The notes: generated by a model from the sequence alone, not told the origin. 64,000 bases of DNA from Serratia fonticola (GCF_001006005.1 NZ_CP011254.1:3038001-3102000); one strand, 5' to 3'. Numbered from the stretch's first letter, positions 8,989 through 17,860 are shown. Numbers and translations: made by a program.

Positions 8989-10715
8989 TGAGCGGCCTCC
9001 ACGCGCAGCGGATTGGTGAAATCAAAGTAGATCACCGCCGGATCGACAATGGTGTTCTCATTGTGATCGTGCAGATAGCAGAAGAAGTTGCCCTTGCAGT
9101 TCCAATATTGGCTGTCGAGCACATAGTCCAGGCAACGGGTATTTTTCGCGGTGTTACGCAGCGTGGTTAATGCATCCCGTACTCGTCTCATCAGGCTCTC
9201 TTCACTGTCGAACCCTGCTGCCGCCATTGCGGCGGTCACGGCCAACGTAGAATTCACCAGCAAGTAGTAGGGGAAGTAGCGCAACAGCTGCTGCTCGCTA
9301 AAGCGATTCTCCGCTTCGGCTTCGCCGATTTCATCCAACCAAGGCGTGGCATCGCGGGTAAAGCCGCTGCCCTGGCAATCGCGGTACAGCATGCCCACCG
9401 GCAAGTCCTGCTGCATTTCCACCAGAATGTTTTGTTGATGGGCCAGCAACACCAGGCCGTAGTCGGCTTCGGCGCTGAACAGGGGTAATAGCACCTGCTG
9501 GCAGTAAGCGTCCAGCCAGCAATGGGCTGCTTGTTGCAACGGCAAGTTCAGGCGGGCAGCCAGGCGACGCACTGCCGCGGCTAACAGGCTATCACCACCG
9601 TCTGGCGCGGCCTGTGTCAGGGTAACCAACACGTTGGTTTGGTTCTGCGCCTGACCGAACAGCAGGTTATCGCGCAGCGCCATCAGGCTTTCTTCCTGGA
9701 TTGTGCCGTCTGCGGAACGTAACCCGGCCCAACCATCTTCCTGCATCACGCGCATCGTTGGGTAACGAGCTTGCAGTTCCTGCCAGCGGGAGGTCTGTGC
9801 CAGTCGAGCCAGACGCATACCGCGCTTCACTTCTTTGACCGACAGGGTACGCACCGAGTTGGTTAGCCGTACGCTGAGGGAGAACTTGATCATGTCGCGG
9901 CTGCCCGCGTGATACAGCGAACGTGAAGAGCTGGTTGGCAGCCAACGTTCACCGGCCTCACCCAGATCGCACAGCTTGTGCTGCTCGACCAATTCGCGGC
10001 ACCAGCTTTGTGCCAGCAGATAATCGGCCTGCCATGGATGCATCGGCAGCAGCCAGACGTCATCGGTAAAATGGCCTAGCAGCTGCGGCGCGCTTTCTGC
10101 GGTAAAGCGTTGCAGGCGCTGCTGTAACGTCAGGTCCAGGCTGTCGCCACACAGGTTGCGCTTATCTACTGCAAACCAGCGCAGGGGGAAGCTGCCAGCA
10201 AAATCTGGCAGGTAGCGCTGTGCCTGCTGCTGATCGAAGGGCTCATGGGATTTCGGAGCCGGGTGGAAGGCATGGCCAGCTAATAACCCTTGTTCCGCCT
10301 GGGCAAAATTCAGCGGCTGGTCAAGTAGCTTTGGCCAGTCCAGCCGGATGGCGATCGCCTGTTGGGTATTGTCATGACTTTCCAGCACTCGCTGGCGAAA
10401 GCGTGCCAAAACCTCCTCACTCAGTTGGCCTTTTATCGCCGGTTTGGCCAGCAACAACGTAACCAACCGCTCAAAACTCAGCGCTTCACCGTTGCCATTC
10501 AGGCAGGCGGGGAACTGATATTGATGATGTTGGGTTGGCGAGATATGCCGTAATGGAATGCGAATGAACTGGCTATCCGAAAGTGGGAGATGTAGCTGAG
10601 GTTGTTGGCTATGGGTTGCCGGCACGATGTGCCAGTCCCGGGTTTCACGCATTAGCGCGTTGAGGAAACATTGCGCAGCCACATCGGTTGCTGCGCTTGC
10701 TAACTGGATGGTCAT
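8985..10715 (-). CDS. iucA: Citryl-N6-acetyl-N6-hydroxylysine synthase (NIS synthetase)
   Basis: A 576-residue NIS synthetase that attaches the first acetyl-hydroxylysine to citrate. Recognisable parts are SATDVAAQCFLNALMRET at the N-terminus (shared with IucA proteins), STSSSRSLYHAGSRDMIKFSLS-type ATP-binding motifs in the middle, and AHQQNILVEMQQDLPVGMLYRDCQ near the C-terminus. The ATG at 10715 is chosen because similarity to IucA begins there; the 21 codons open upstream fall in the Fur-box promoter. First gene of the iron-regulated operon. Confidence 0.96.
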   Translation of the reverse strand: MTIQLASAATDVAAQCFLNALMRETRDWHIVPATHSQQPQLHLPLSDSQFIRIPLRHISPTQHHQYQFPACLNGNGEALSFERLVTLLLAKPAIKGQLSEEVLARFRQRVLESHDNTQQAIAIRLDWPKLLDQPLNFAQAEQGLLAGHAFHPAPKSHEPFDQQQAQRYLPDFAGSFPLRWFAVDKRNLCGDSLDLTLQQRLQRFTAESAPQLLGHFTDDVWLLPMHPWQADYLLAQSWCRELVEQHKLCDLGEAGERWLPTSSSRSLYHAGSRDMIKFSLSVRLTNSVRTLSVKEVKRGMRLARLAQTSRWQELQARYPTMRVMQEDGWAGLRSADGTIQEESLMALRDNLLFGQAQNQTNVLVTLTQAAPDGGDSLLAAAVRRLAARLNLPLQQAAHCWLDAYCQQVLLPLFSAEADYGLVLLAHQQNILVEMQQDLPVGMLYRDCQGSGFTRDATPWLDEIGEAEAENRFSEQQLLRYFPYYLLVNSTLAVTAAMAAAGFDSEESLMRRVRDALTTLRNTAKNTRCLDYVLDSQYWNCKGNFFCYLHDHNENTIVDPAVIYFDFTNPLRVEAAQ

Positions 10716-10738
10716 GACCCTTGTCACTCTGGAGCGAT

Positions 10739-10777
10739 TGAGAATGATTCTTATATCAATAGTTCTTATTATTATCA
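10739..10777. promoter_or_regulatory. Two Fur boxes between iucA and shiF
   Basis: Two 7-1-7 elements lie between the divergent genes. The first, TGAGAAT-G-ATTCTTA at 10739-10753, and the second, at 10763-10777 and ending ATTATCA, each match about 11 of the 14 bases of the Fur consensus TGATAAT-N-ATTATCA. Fur-Fe2+ probably represses iucABCD-iutA and perhaps the divergent exporter gene. Confidence 0.85.
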
Positions 10778-10848
10778 ATCACTGCATGATACAATTTTTT
10801 GATTAATTACACACAAAAACATCATTTTTTTAACGGTTATTTTACTTA

Positions 10849-12075
10849 ATGCGCTTATTTTCCGGTTCAAAAATCGTTGCAATTGGTAATAATTCTCCTT
10901 CAAACTGGCCGCTGGCGTTTTGTGCCGGGCTATTGGGCATTGGGCAAAATGGTTTGCTGGTCGCATTACCCGTGTTGGTCAGCCTGACCCAGCTCTCGCT
11001 GTCGGTGTGGGCAGGGTTGCTAACGCTGGGATCGATGCTGTTTCTGGTCGGCTCTCCCTGGTGGGGGCGGCAGGCAGAAATTCGAGGCTGTAAATACGTG
11101 GTGGTTATGGCCCTGGCGGGTTACCTGCTCAGCTTTGCGTTATTGGCCTTGGCCGTGTGGGGGCTGGCTGCTGGCTGGCTGCCTGAAATGGCTGGGTTGG
11201 GTGGCTTGATCGTGGCGCGCATTATCTACGGCTTGACAGTATCGGGCATGGTGCCAGCCAGCCAGACTTGGGCGCTGCAACGCGCTGGGTATGAACAACG
11301 TATGGCGGCGTTGGCCACTATCAGTTCCGGCCTCAGTTGTGGCCGGTTGCTTGGTCCGCTGTGTGCGGCCCTGGCGCTGTCTCTGCACCCGATGGCTCCG
11401 CTGTGGTTGATGGCGATTGCGCCGCTGATCGCGTTACTGGTGATCTGTCGCCAGCATAACGACCCGCCACTGCCTGCGGTGGCGCATCAGCAAAACCGCC
11501 TGCGGCTGACGATGATGCCCTATTTATTGTGTGCGTTGCTGCTGGCGGGCTGTGTCAGCCTGATGCAGTTGGGCTTGGCTCCACATTTGCAGCAACTGTT
11601 TAGCCATTCGGCGACGACCGTTAGCCACCATGTGGCGGTATTGCTCAGCGTGGCAGCGGGTTGCACGCTGTTGGCACAGTTTTTGGTGGTGCGACCGCAG
11701 CGTCTTACTCCGCCGCAGCTACTGATGGTTGCCGCTTGGTTGATGATCGCTGGCTTGGGGTTGATGTGTACCGCTCCGCTGGCGCTGTTTTATCTCGGCT
11801 GTGCGCTGGCTTCGTTTGGAGCCGCGATGGCGACGCCGGGCTATCAACTGATGCTGAACGATAGGTTATCTACCGGCAAAGGGGCGGGAGCTATCGCCAC
11901 CAGCCATACGCTGGGCTACGGCGCGAGCGCGCTGATGGTTCCGGTGGTGAGTAAATTTTACGGTGAGTCGCAGTTGGTTGCGGCGGCACTGGTAGCCGCC
12001 GTCCTGTTGGGCGGCATTAGCAGCTGGCTCTGGTGCCAGCATCGAATGGCAGACATTGCGCGGGAGAGTCAGTGA
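10849..12075 (+). CDS. shiF: MFS transporter next to aerobactin genes (ShiF-like)
   Basis: A 408-residue inner-membrane protein with about twelve hydrophobic segments and MFS features, such as the loop WWGRQAEIRGCKYVV after the second helix. It is divergent from iucA across a Fur-controlled gap, exactly where shiF lies in enterobacterial aerobactin loci. ShiF-type proteins are thought to export aerobactin; that is inferred from position and family, not proved by a residue. No strong ribosome site precedes the chosen ATG, so the start could shift. The stop lies one base before the ATG of the next gene. Confidence 0.8.
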   Translation: MRLFSGSKIVAIGNNSPSNWPLAFCAGLLGIGQNGLLVALPVLVSLTQLSLSVWAGLLTLGSMLFLVGSPWWGRQAEIRGCKYVVVMALAGYLLSFALLALAVWGLAAGWLPEMAGLGGLIVARIIYGLTVSGMVPASQTWALQRAGYEQRMAALATISSGLSCGRLLGPLCAALALSLHPMAPLWLMAIAPLIALLVICRQHNDPPLPAVAHQQNRLRLTMMPYLLCALLLAGCVSLMQLGLAPHLQQLFSHSATTVSHHVAVLLSVAAGCTLLAQFLVVRPQRLTPPQLLMVAAWLMIAGLGLMCTAPLALFYLGCALASFGAAMATPGYQLMLNDRLSTGKGAGAIATSHTLGYGASALMVPVVSKFYGESQLVAAALVAAVLLGGISSWLWCQHRMADIARESQ

Positions 12076-12076
12076 T

Positions 12077-12955
12077 ATGTCCGCAAGCTATCGCATCTTT
12101 GATCTTACCTTGAAGCACAAGGAAAATGTTTCCCCCTCGCTGCTGCGCTGCGTGTTTACCGGCCCAGAGGTACAGCGCATGAAGCTGGAAGCCCCGGATC
12201 AACGGATCAAGCTGTTGTTCCCGGTAGCGGAAGGGCAGAGCCCGGAGTTGGCGAATAGCGACGATTGGTACCGTAACTACATGGCGATACCGAAAGAGCA
12301 ACGGCCCGTGATGCGTACCTACACGTTGCGGGCACTGCGCGCTGCTGAGAATGAAATGGATGTGGAGTTTGTGCTCCATGGCATTAATGGCCCGGCTTCT
12401 GCCTGGGCAACGCATGCTGTTGCGGGAGATAAACTCCAGGCTGTAGCGCCGAATGCCGATTTTGCAGAGGACAGCGGCGGCTATGAGTGGGCCCCTCCGG
12501 CGCAAACCCGGCAGGCATTGCTGATCGCCGATGAAACGGCACTGCCAGCGGCGATGGGTATCCTCGAGCAGTTGGCGCAGCAGGTTAACCCGCCGAGTGT
12601 GCAGGCTTTCTTCGAAGTGCCGGTAGCGGGGGACTGCCTCGATATGGCGCACTTTCCGTTTGCCGAGGTTTACTGGTTGCCACGTGACGTTGGGCATCAG
12701 CAACTGCATGGCACGCTGCTGGTGGAGGCGGTGCGTCAGCGAGTTAACATCCCTGCCTCGGCACAGGCTGAAGCGCAGTCTCTGGCTGAAAATAGTCTCG
12801 GCGGGGATTTGCTGTGGGAGCGTGCTGAAGGGGCTAAGACCTTTTACGCCTGGGTGGCGGCGGAGTCTTCGGTGGTTAAAACGTTGCGCCGTTACCTGAT
12901 TGGCGAACGCGATCTGGACCGTTCCACGGTGAACTTTATGGCGTACTGGTGTTAA
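12077..12955 (+). CDS. Siderophore-interacting protein (ferric-siderophore reductase, ViuB/SIP family)
   Basis: A 292-residue flavin reductase-like protein. RTYTLR at residues 80-85 is the FAD-binding RxYT motif, HGINGPASAWA near residue 101 is the second flavin-contact motif, and LLIADETALPA is the start of the NAD(P)H-binding half; these define the SIP family. Members reduce iron in imported ferric siderophores to release it in the cytoplasm. The ATG at 12077 follows a GGGAGAG site and the shiF stop with a one-base gap, so both genes form an operon. Together with iuc/iut and shiF this gives synthesis, export, import and iron release in one locus. Confidence 0.9.
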   Translation: MSASYRIFDLTLKHKENVSPSLLRCVFTGPEVQRMKLEAPDQRIKLLFPVAEGQSPELANSDDWYRNYMAIPKEQRPVMRTYTLRALRAAENEMDVEFVLHGINGPASAWATHAVAGDKLQAVAPNADFAEDSGGYEWAPPAQTRQALLIADETALPAAMGILEQLAQQVNPPSVQAFFEVPVAGDCLDMAHFPFAEVYWLPRDVGHQQLHGTLLVEAVRQRVNIPASAQAEAQSLAENSLGGDLLWERAEGAKTFYAWVAAESSVVKTLRRYLIGERDLDRSTVNFMAYWC

Positions 12956-12994
12956 GTTTCTGAGCTTACTAAATTGCTGTGTCTAATAGCGCTA

Positions 12995-13101
12995 CAGGTG
13001 GAAGTCATGCAGATCACCGACACGCCGTGAACCCGTCCCTGGGGGCTCGAATCGCGCATCCATGCGCTCAACGGTCGGTTAACCTGCATGACTCCCACCT
13101 G
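12995..13101. repeat. Imperfect inverted-repeat element, 107 bp
   Basis: Eighteen-base arms at 12995-13012 and 13084-13101 (CAGGTGGAAGTCATGCAG and CTGCATGACTCCCACCTG) pair at 17 of 18 positions. The interior has its own dyad GCGCATCCATGCGC. No open frame fills it. It lies between the siderophore reductase gene and an unrelated small gene, and looks like a non-coding dispersed palindromic element. Confidence 0.65.
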
Positions 13102-13154
13102 CTTCAGGCTTAATGTGTCGCGGTTTAAACACCGTTATCTTATAGCCTATGCCA

Positions 13155-13328
13155 TCAAAGCGGGATCTCTGTGTCCTCACCATTCTCCAATTTAGCCAGC
13201 CAGTAATCAGCTTCTTCAATTGTCAGAAAGTTACCTTCGGTTTGGTCGGTTTCCCATGCTTGTAACAGATCCAAATGCAAGCGTTGTCTGGGGTCATCAT
13301 CAACTTTGATCGGGGTTATCATCGCCAT
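13155..13328 (-). CDS. Small uncharacterised protein, 57 residues
   Basis: I do not recognise this protein. The ATG at 13328 is preceded by AGGACG at a good distance, which favours it over the open 31 codons upstream. It is acidic, with DDDPRQRLHLDLLQAW near the start, then EEADYWLAKLENGED and a short acidic tail. No signal peptide or membrane segment. It is single, minus strand, and 165 bases from the divergent RpiR regulator. Small acidic proteins of this kind include antitoxins, but no toxin partner is adjacent, so no function is assigned. Confidence 0.55.
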   Translation of the reverse strand: MAMITPIKVDDDPRQRLHLDLLQAWETDQTEGNFLTIEEADYWLAKLENGEDTEIPL

Positions 13329-13493
13329 AAGTCGTCCTAAGTCGTGAGAGGCAAATTCATTCCCTACAATAAATCGCTCAAACACTTGTTGTCTAGTTTT
13401 TGAGCATGCATGGTCGTTCAAATTTCAACGCTGGCAGCCGCTTTGGCTGCTGTGTTATGTTCCGCTGAAACAAAAGTTACAGCGGGAGTAGCG

Positions 13494-14333
13494 ATGAAAC
13501 AGATTGATGAGCGCCTGCGCAGCGAATACCCGCAATTGGCTCCTCAAGAGCAGCGGGTGGCCGACTTTATCTTCGATCACTTTGACGACCTGATTAGCTA
13601 TAACAGCACCGAGTTGGCGCGTCTGAGTGGGGTGTCCAAGGCCACGGTCAGCCGTTTGTTCAAACGCCTGGGCTATGCCAGCTATCGCGCAATGCGTGAC
13701 GAGTTGCGCACCCTACGCCAAAGCGGTATGCCACTGACCGACAGCCGTGACGCGGTACAGGGCAATACCTTGCTGGCTCGCCATTACCAGCAGGAAATGG
13801 CCAATCTGACGCACTGGGTGCAGCAGATTGATGCGGCACAGTTTGGCGCGGTGATCGCGGCCATGGGGCAATCCCGGCGGCTGCTGCTGTTGGGGATGCG
13901 CAACAGTTATCCCGTCGCGATGCATTTGCGCCAGCAACTGATGCAGGTACGTGAGCAGGTTTTGTTAATACCGCAGCCGGGCCAAACCTTGGCCGAAGAT
14001 CTGGTGGATCTGGGGCCACAGGACATGGTGGTGGTAGTGGCATTTCGCCGCCGTCCACGTCTGGTGCGAGAGATATTGCAACAGTTGCAGAGCAAGCAGG
14101 TGCCAACGTTATTGATCTGCGAACCGCAGGCCCAGGCGCTGATCCCGTTGGCTAGCTGGCATTTGATGACGCCGCTCGATAGCGTCTCGGCGTTTGACAG
14201 CTACTCCAGCGCCATGAGCCTGGCGAGCCTGCTGAGCAATGCGTTGCTGCATGACAGGTTGTCGCAAGGGCGGCAGCGTATTCATCAGGTCGCCAATCTG
14301 TTCAGCGATCTGGAGGAGTTGGAGCAGCGCTGA
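13494..14333 (+). CDS. MurR/RpiR-family transcriptional regulator
   Basis: A 279-residue regulator. The N-terminal RpiR helix-turn-helix is visible (APQEQRVADFIFDHFDDL, then STELARLSGVSKATVSRLFK). A C-terminal SIS domain follows (SRRLLLLGMRNSYPVAMHL, DMVVVVAFRRRPRLVREIL, DSVSAFDSYSSAMSLAS). The ATG at 13494 has GGGAG five bases upstream; the frame is open 28 codons earlier but without a ribosome site. SIS domains usually bind sugar phosphates, but here the neighbours are hpxJK, so it probably controls ureide/purine-nitrogen use. That link rests on position only. Confidence 0.88.
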   Translation: MKQIDERLRSEYPQLAPQEQRVADFIFDHFDDLISYNSTELARLSGVSKATVSRLFKRLGYASYRAMRDELRTLRQSGMPLTDSRDAVQGNTLLARHYQQEMANLTHWVQQIDAAQFGAVIAAMGQSRRLLLLGMRNSYPVAMHLRQQLMQVREQVLLIPQPGQTLAEDLVDLGPQDMVVVVAFRRRPRLVREILQQLQSKQVPTLLICEPQAQALIPLASWHLMTPLDSVSAFDSYSSAMSLASLLSNALLHDRLSQGRQRIHQVANLFSDLEELEQR

Positions 14334-14350
14334 AGCATGGGTTATCTGAG

Positions 14351-14406
14351 CGGGCGCAGTATACGGCGCCCCTACATGATTCTTTAGCAGCTGCATGCTG
14401 CGCCCG
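14351..14406. repeat. Nested GC-rich palindromes (REP-like)
   Basis: CGGGCGCAG at 14351-14359 pairs perfectly with CTGCGCCCG at 14398-14406. Inside, GGGCGC/GCGCCC (14352-14371) and CAGCTGCATGCTG give alternative hairpins. It follows the regulator stop and may end its transcript. The same core recurs at 38245, 44977 and 54585. Confidence 0.6.
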
Positions 14407-14553
14407 TTGTGATCCATTAGTTGCAGATTAATAATTTTAGAATCTTTTGTTTCATCCTTTCTCGCTTGGCGATAATCTAGCAATAACAAAAAACCGGCCG
14501 GTCGCTGACGTAGCAATCTCCAGGCTAAGTTATTAAGTTGACAAGGAATGAAC

Positions 14554-15795
14554 ATGCTAGCTATCAACCAATTCGATCAAATCAATCCTCCGCACCGCCT
14601 ACTGATGGGCCCTGGGCCGATCAATGCCGATCCGCGCGTGCTGCGTGCCATGTCCAGCCAGTTGATTGGCCAATACGATCCGGCCATGACCGGCTATATG
14701 AATCAGGTGATGGAGCTGTATCGCGCCCTGTTCCGCACGCAGAACCGCTGGACAATGCTGATAGACGGGACTTCTCGTGCTGGTATCGAGGCAATGCTGG
14801 TCTCTGCCATTCGGCCTGGCGATAAAGTGCTGGTGCCGGTATTTGGCCGTTTTGGCCATCTGTTGTGTGAAATCGCCCGCCGCTGCCGTGCCGAAGTGCA
14901 CACCATCGAAGCACCTTGGGGGGAGGTATTCAGTGCCGATCGGATCGAGGATGCGATCAAGAAAGTACGGCCACGCCTATTGCTGACGGTGCAAGGAGAT
15001 ACCTCCACCACCATGCTGCAACCGCTGGCGGAATTAGGGGACATCTGCCGCCGTCACGGTGTCCTGTTCTATACCGATGCTACCGCCTCGTTCGCGGGTA
15101 ACGAGTTGGAAACCGATGCCTGGGGTTTGGATGCGGTATCCGCAGGGCTGCAAAAATGCCTCGGTGGTCCTTCCGGCAGTTCTCCAATCACCCTTAGCCC
15201 GCAGTTTGAAGAGATCGTACGCCGCCGTAAGTGCGTTGAAGAGGGGATCCGTACCGTCGATCACGCAGACGGTGACGACGAGATGATCTACTCCAACTAT
15301 TTCGATCTCGGCATGATCATGGATTACTGGGGGCCGGAGCGCCTGAACCACCATACGGAAGCCACCAGCATGCTGTTTGCCGCGCGTGAATGCGCCCGGG
15401 TGATCCTGGAGGAAGGGCTGGATAAGGCTATTGCCCGCCATAAATTGAACGGCGCGGCGATGTTGGCCGGGATCCAGGGAATGGGGCTGGAGGTCTTTGG
15501 TGATATTGCCAACAAGATGAACAACGTGCTTGGCGTGGTGATCCCGCGGGGCATCCATGGCGAGCAGGTACGCCAGATGATGCTCAATGACTTCGCCATC
15601 GAAATCGGCACCTCGTTTGGCCCGTTGCAGGGCAAGATCTGGCGCATTGGCACCATGGGGTATAACGCGCGCAAAGACTGCGTGCTGCAAACGTTGGCCG
15701 CGCTGGAAGCGGTACTCAACCGTCTCGGTTTTGTTAGCCCGCATGGGGAAGCTATGCAGGCAGCATGGAACGTTTACGACGCCGAGCAGAACTGA
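14554..15795 (+). CDS. hpxJ: Ureidoglycine aminotransferase (PucG/HpxJ type)
   Basis: A 413-residue fold-type I PLP aminotransferase of the serine-pyruvate/alanine-glyoxylate class. LLMGPGPINADPRVLRAM at the N-terminus is the family hallmark, and GLQKCLGGPSGSSP carries the PLP lysine. HpxJ of Klebsiella transaminates ureidoglycine in uric acid breakdown, so it uses an unstable product of allantoate hydrolysis. The next gene is an allantoate-type amidohydrolase, which supports that reading. The ATG at 14554 is preferred over the one at 14548 because AAGGA is six bases before it. Confidence 0.8.
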   Translation: MLAINQFDQINPPHRLLMGPGPINADPRVLRAMSSQLIGQYDPAMTGYMNQVMELYRALFRTQNRWTMLIDGTSRAGIEAMLVSAIRPGDKVLVPVFGRFGHLLCEIARRCRAEVHTIEAPWGEVFSADRIEDAIKKVRPRLLLTVQGDTSTTMLQPLAELGDICRRHGVLFYTDATASFAGNELETDAWGLDAVSAGLQKCLGGPSGSSPITLSPQFEEIVRRRKCVEEGIRTVDHADGDDEMIYSNYFDLGMIMDYWGPERLNHHTEATSMLFAARECARVILEEGLDKAIARHKLNGAAMLAGIQGMGLEVFGDIANKMNNVLGVVIPRGIHGEQVRQMMLNDFAIEIGTSFGPLQGKIWRIGTMGYNARKDCVLQTLAALEAVLNRLGFVSPHGEAMQAAWNVYDAEQN

Positions 15796-17057
15796 TGGCA
15801 ATGCTGCTGACCCCTCTGGAAGCGGAACGAGCCGCGGCCAGAGTGATGGCTCGCTGCGACGAACTGGCGGCAATCAGCAGCACGCCAGGCCAACTGACGC
15901 GGGTTTATCTCTCCCCAGAACATTTACGCGCCAACCAGCTGGTAGGGAATTGGATGCGCGAGCTGGGGATGGCGGTCTGGCAAGACGGCGTGGGCAATAT
16001 CTGCGGGCGTTATGAAGGGCTGCAACCGGCCGCACCGGCGCTACTGCTTGGCTCTCATCTGGATACGGTGCGCAACGCGGGGCGCTACGATGGCATGCTG
16101 GGGGTCTTGACCGCGCTCGAGATTGTCGCCTTGTTACATAGCCGCAATCGGCGTTTGCCGCAGGCGATCGAGGTGATCGGTTTTGCCGACGAAGAGGGCA
16201 CGCGTTTTGGCATTACCTTGCTCGGCAGTAAAGGGATCACCGGGCAGTGGGCAGAGGATTGGCTGGCATGTACCGATGCTGAGGGCATCAGCGTGGCTGA
16301 GGCTATGCGTGACGTGGGCCTTGATCCTGCGGAGGTGAGTTCTGCCGAGCGTGCACAAGACTCGATCTGCGCCTATCTTGAACTGCATATTGAACAGGGG
16401 CCTTGTCTGGAAGCTGCTGGTCTGGCTCTGGGAGTGGTCACGGCGATTAACGGTGCGCGTCGCCTCAATTGTACTTTTACCGGACATGCTGGTCATGCAG
16501 GGACCGTGCCGATGGGGCAGCGCCGGGATGCGCTGGCTGCGGCCGCTGAATGGATGGTCACGGTTGAGCGGCTCACCATGGAATACGATCCTCATGTGGT
16601 CGCCACGGTCGGTCAGATCGAAAGCTTACCGGGGGCTGTTAATGTGATCCCTGGGCAGGTCAGGTTATCCCTCGACGTTCGTGGCCCGCAAGATGAATTG
16701 CTAGACGCGTTACTGGCCGAATTACTGGCACAGGCGCAGAGCATTGGCGCGCGTCGCGGAGTCGGCTTCGACAGCGAGGAGTTCTACCGCATACCGGCCA
16801 CCGCTTGTGACTCTCAGTGGCAGCAGCGCTGGCATGACGCGGTAATGCAGGTGCAAGATAATTGCCTAATGCTGGCTAGTGGCGCGGGGCATGATGCCAT
16901 TGCTATCGCTGCCCGTTGGCCGGTGGGGATGCTGTTTGTCCGTTGCGAGGGCGGTATCAGTCATCATCCCGATGAGGCCGTCACAGCAGGCGACGTAGCG
17001 CTAGCGATCCAGGCTTACTGCCGGGTCTTGGATATAACTGACCCCTTGTATATTTAA
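15795..17057 (+). CDS. hpxK: Allantoate amidohydrolase-type M20 hydrolase
   Basis: A 420-residue metal-dependent amidohydrolase of the AllC/hydantoinase-carbamoylase group. Metal-site motifs are GSHLDTVRNAGRYDGMLGV and GFADEEGTRFG, with further family motifs ELHIEQGPCLE and GHAGHAGTVPMGQRRDA, and a C-terminal GAGHDA. It probably hydrolyses allantoate to ureidoglycine and ammonia. The ATG shares one base with the hpxJ stop (TGATG), so the two are translationally coupled. Other N-carbamoyl amino-acid amidohydrolases look alike, so the substrate is inferred from hpxJ. The other purine-degradation genes are not in the window. Confidence 0.78.
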   Translation: MAMLLTPLEAERAAARVMARCDELAAISSTPGQLTRVYLSPEHLRANQLVGNWMRELGMAVWQDGVGNICGRYEGLQPAAPALLLGSHLDTVRNAGRYDGMLGVLTALEIVALLHSRNRRLPQAIEVIGFADEEGTRFGITLLGSKGITGQWAEDWLACTDAEGISVAEAMRDVGLDPAEVSSAERAQDSICAYLELHIEQGPCLEAAGLALGVVTAINGARRLNCTFTGHAGHAGTVPMGQRRDALAAAAEWMVTVERLTMEYDPHVVATVGQIESLPGAVNVIPGQVRLSLDVRGPQDELLDALLAELLAQAQSIGARRGVGFDSEEFYRIPATACDSQWQQRWHDAVMQVQDNCLMLASGAGHDAIAIAARWPVGMLFVRCEGGISHHPDEAVTAGDVALAIQAYCRVLDITDPLYI

Positions 17058-17079
17058 AGCGCCTTTAAACATACAAGGG
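17043..17079. terminator. Long stem-loop between hpxK and the omega-amidase gene
   Basis: CCCTTGTAT (17043-17051) pairs with ATACAAGGG (17071-17079). After one mismatch TTTAAAG (17053-17059) pairs with CTTTAAA (17063-17069), leaving the loop CGC. The hairpin spans the hpxK stop and separates two convergent genes, so it probably ends both transcripts, though it lacks a proper T-tract. Confidence 0.5.
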
Positions 17080-17086
17080 TATCGAC

Positions 17087-17860
17087 TCAATCGCGCAGCT
17101 GGAAGCCATCTGCATCACGCCAGGCCGGGAACGCGGCGCGGTAGGTTTGTAGCGTTTCCAGCGAAAGCTCGGCATCCAGCCTCGCCGCCTGGCCCGCTTC
17201 TGCGCTGGCCAACCGTTCCCCCTGCGGGCTGATAATCAGGCTGTCACCGCTGTAATTCAGGCCGTTGCCGTCCTCGCCCACGCGGTTGCACCCCGCCACG
17301 TAAATCTGGTTTTCGATCGCCCGTGCCGCCAGCAGCGTTTGCCAATGCATGCTGCGCGCAGCTGGCCAGTTGGCCACATACAGGGCCAGATCGTAATCCT
17401 GCTGATAGCGTGACCACACCGGGAAGCGCAGGTCATAACAGATCTGCGGCAGGATACGCCAGCCGCGCCATTCGAAAATGGTGCGCCGTTTCCCAGCCTG
17501 ATAGTGCTGGTGTTCACCGGCCATGCGGAACAGATGGCGTTTATCATAGCCATGCACCTTGCCGCCTGGCTCCACCAGCAGGAAACGGTTAACCGCCCCT
17601 TCGGCAGTTTTCAACGCTACGCTGCCACCCACCAAGGCGTTGGTTTTCACCGCCCAGGTATGTAACCAGTCAATCACCTGTTGTTCTGGCAACGCGCTTT
17701 CCCCGGCATCCATAGCAAAGCCGGTAGTAAACATTTCCGGCAGTACAATCAGATCGCGGCCGGTAATTGAGGGCAACAAGGCATCGAACTGGCGCAGGTT
17801 GGCCTCACCTTGGCGCCAGACCAGCGGTTGCTGCAACAGGGTAATTTTTAGAGTCGACAT
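17087..17860 (-). CDS. yafV: Omega-amidase of the nitrilase family (YafV/MtnU)
   Basis: A 257-residue nitrilase-fold amidase. The catalytic triad is visible: glutamate in LIVLPEMFTTGF, lysine in YDKRHLFRMAGE, cysteine in PQICYDLRFP. Enzymes of this type hydrolyse 2-oxoglutaramate, the product left when glutamine is the amino donor in transamination. The gene overlaps the end of mtnE by 13 bases on the same strand. MtnE proteins use glutamine among other donors to make methionine, so pairing with this amidase makes the last salvage step irreversible (inference). The ATG at 17860 matches the family start. Confidence 0.88.
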   Translation of the reverse strand: MSTLKITLLQQPLVWRQGEANLRQFDALLPSITGRDLIVLPEMFTTGFAMDAGESALPEQQVIDWLHTWAVKTNALVGGSVALKTAEGAVNRFLLVEPGGKVHGYDKRHLFRMAGEHQHYQAGKRRTIFEWRGWRILPQICYDLRFPVWSRYQQDYDLALYVANWPAARSMHWQTLLAARAIENQIYVAGCNRVGEDGNGLNYSGDSLIISPQGERLASAEAGQAARLDAELSLETLQTYRAAFPAWRDADGFQLRD

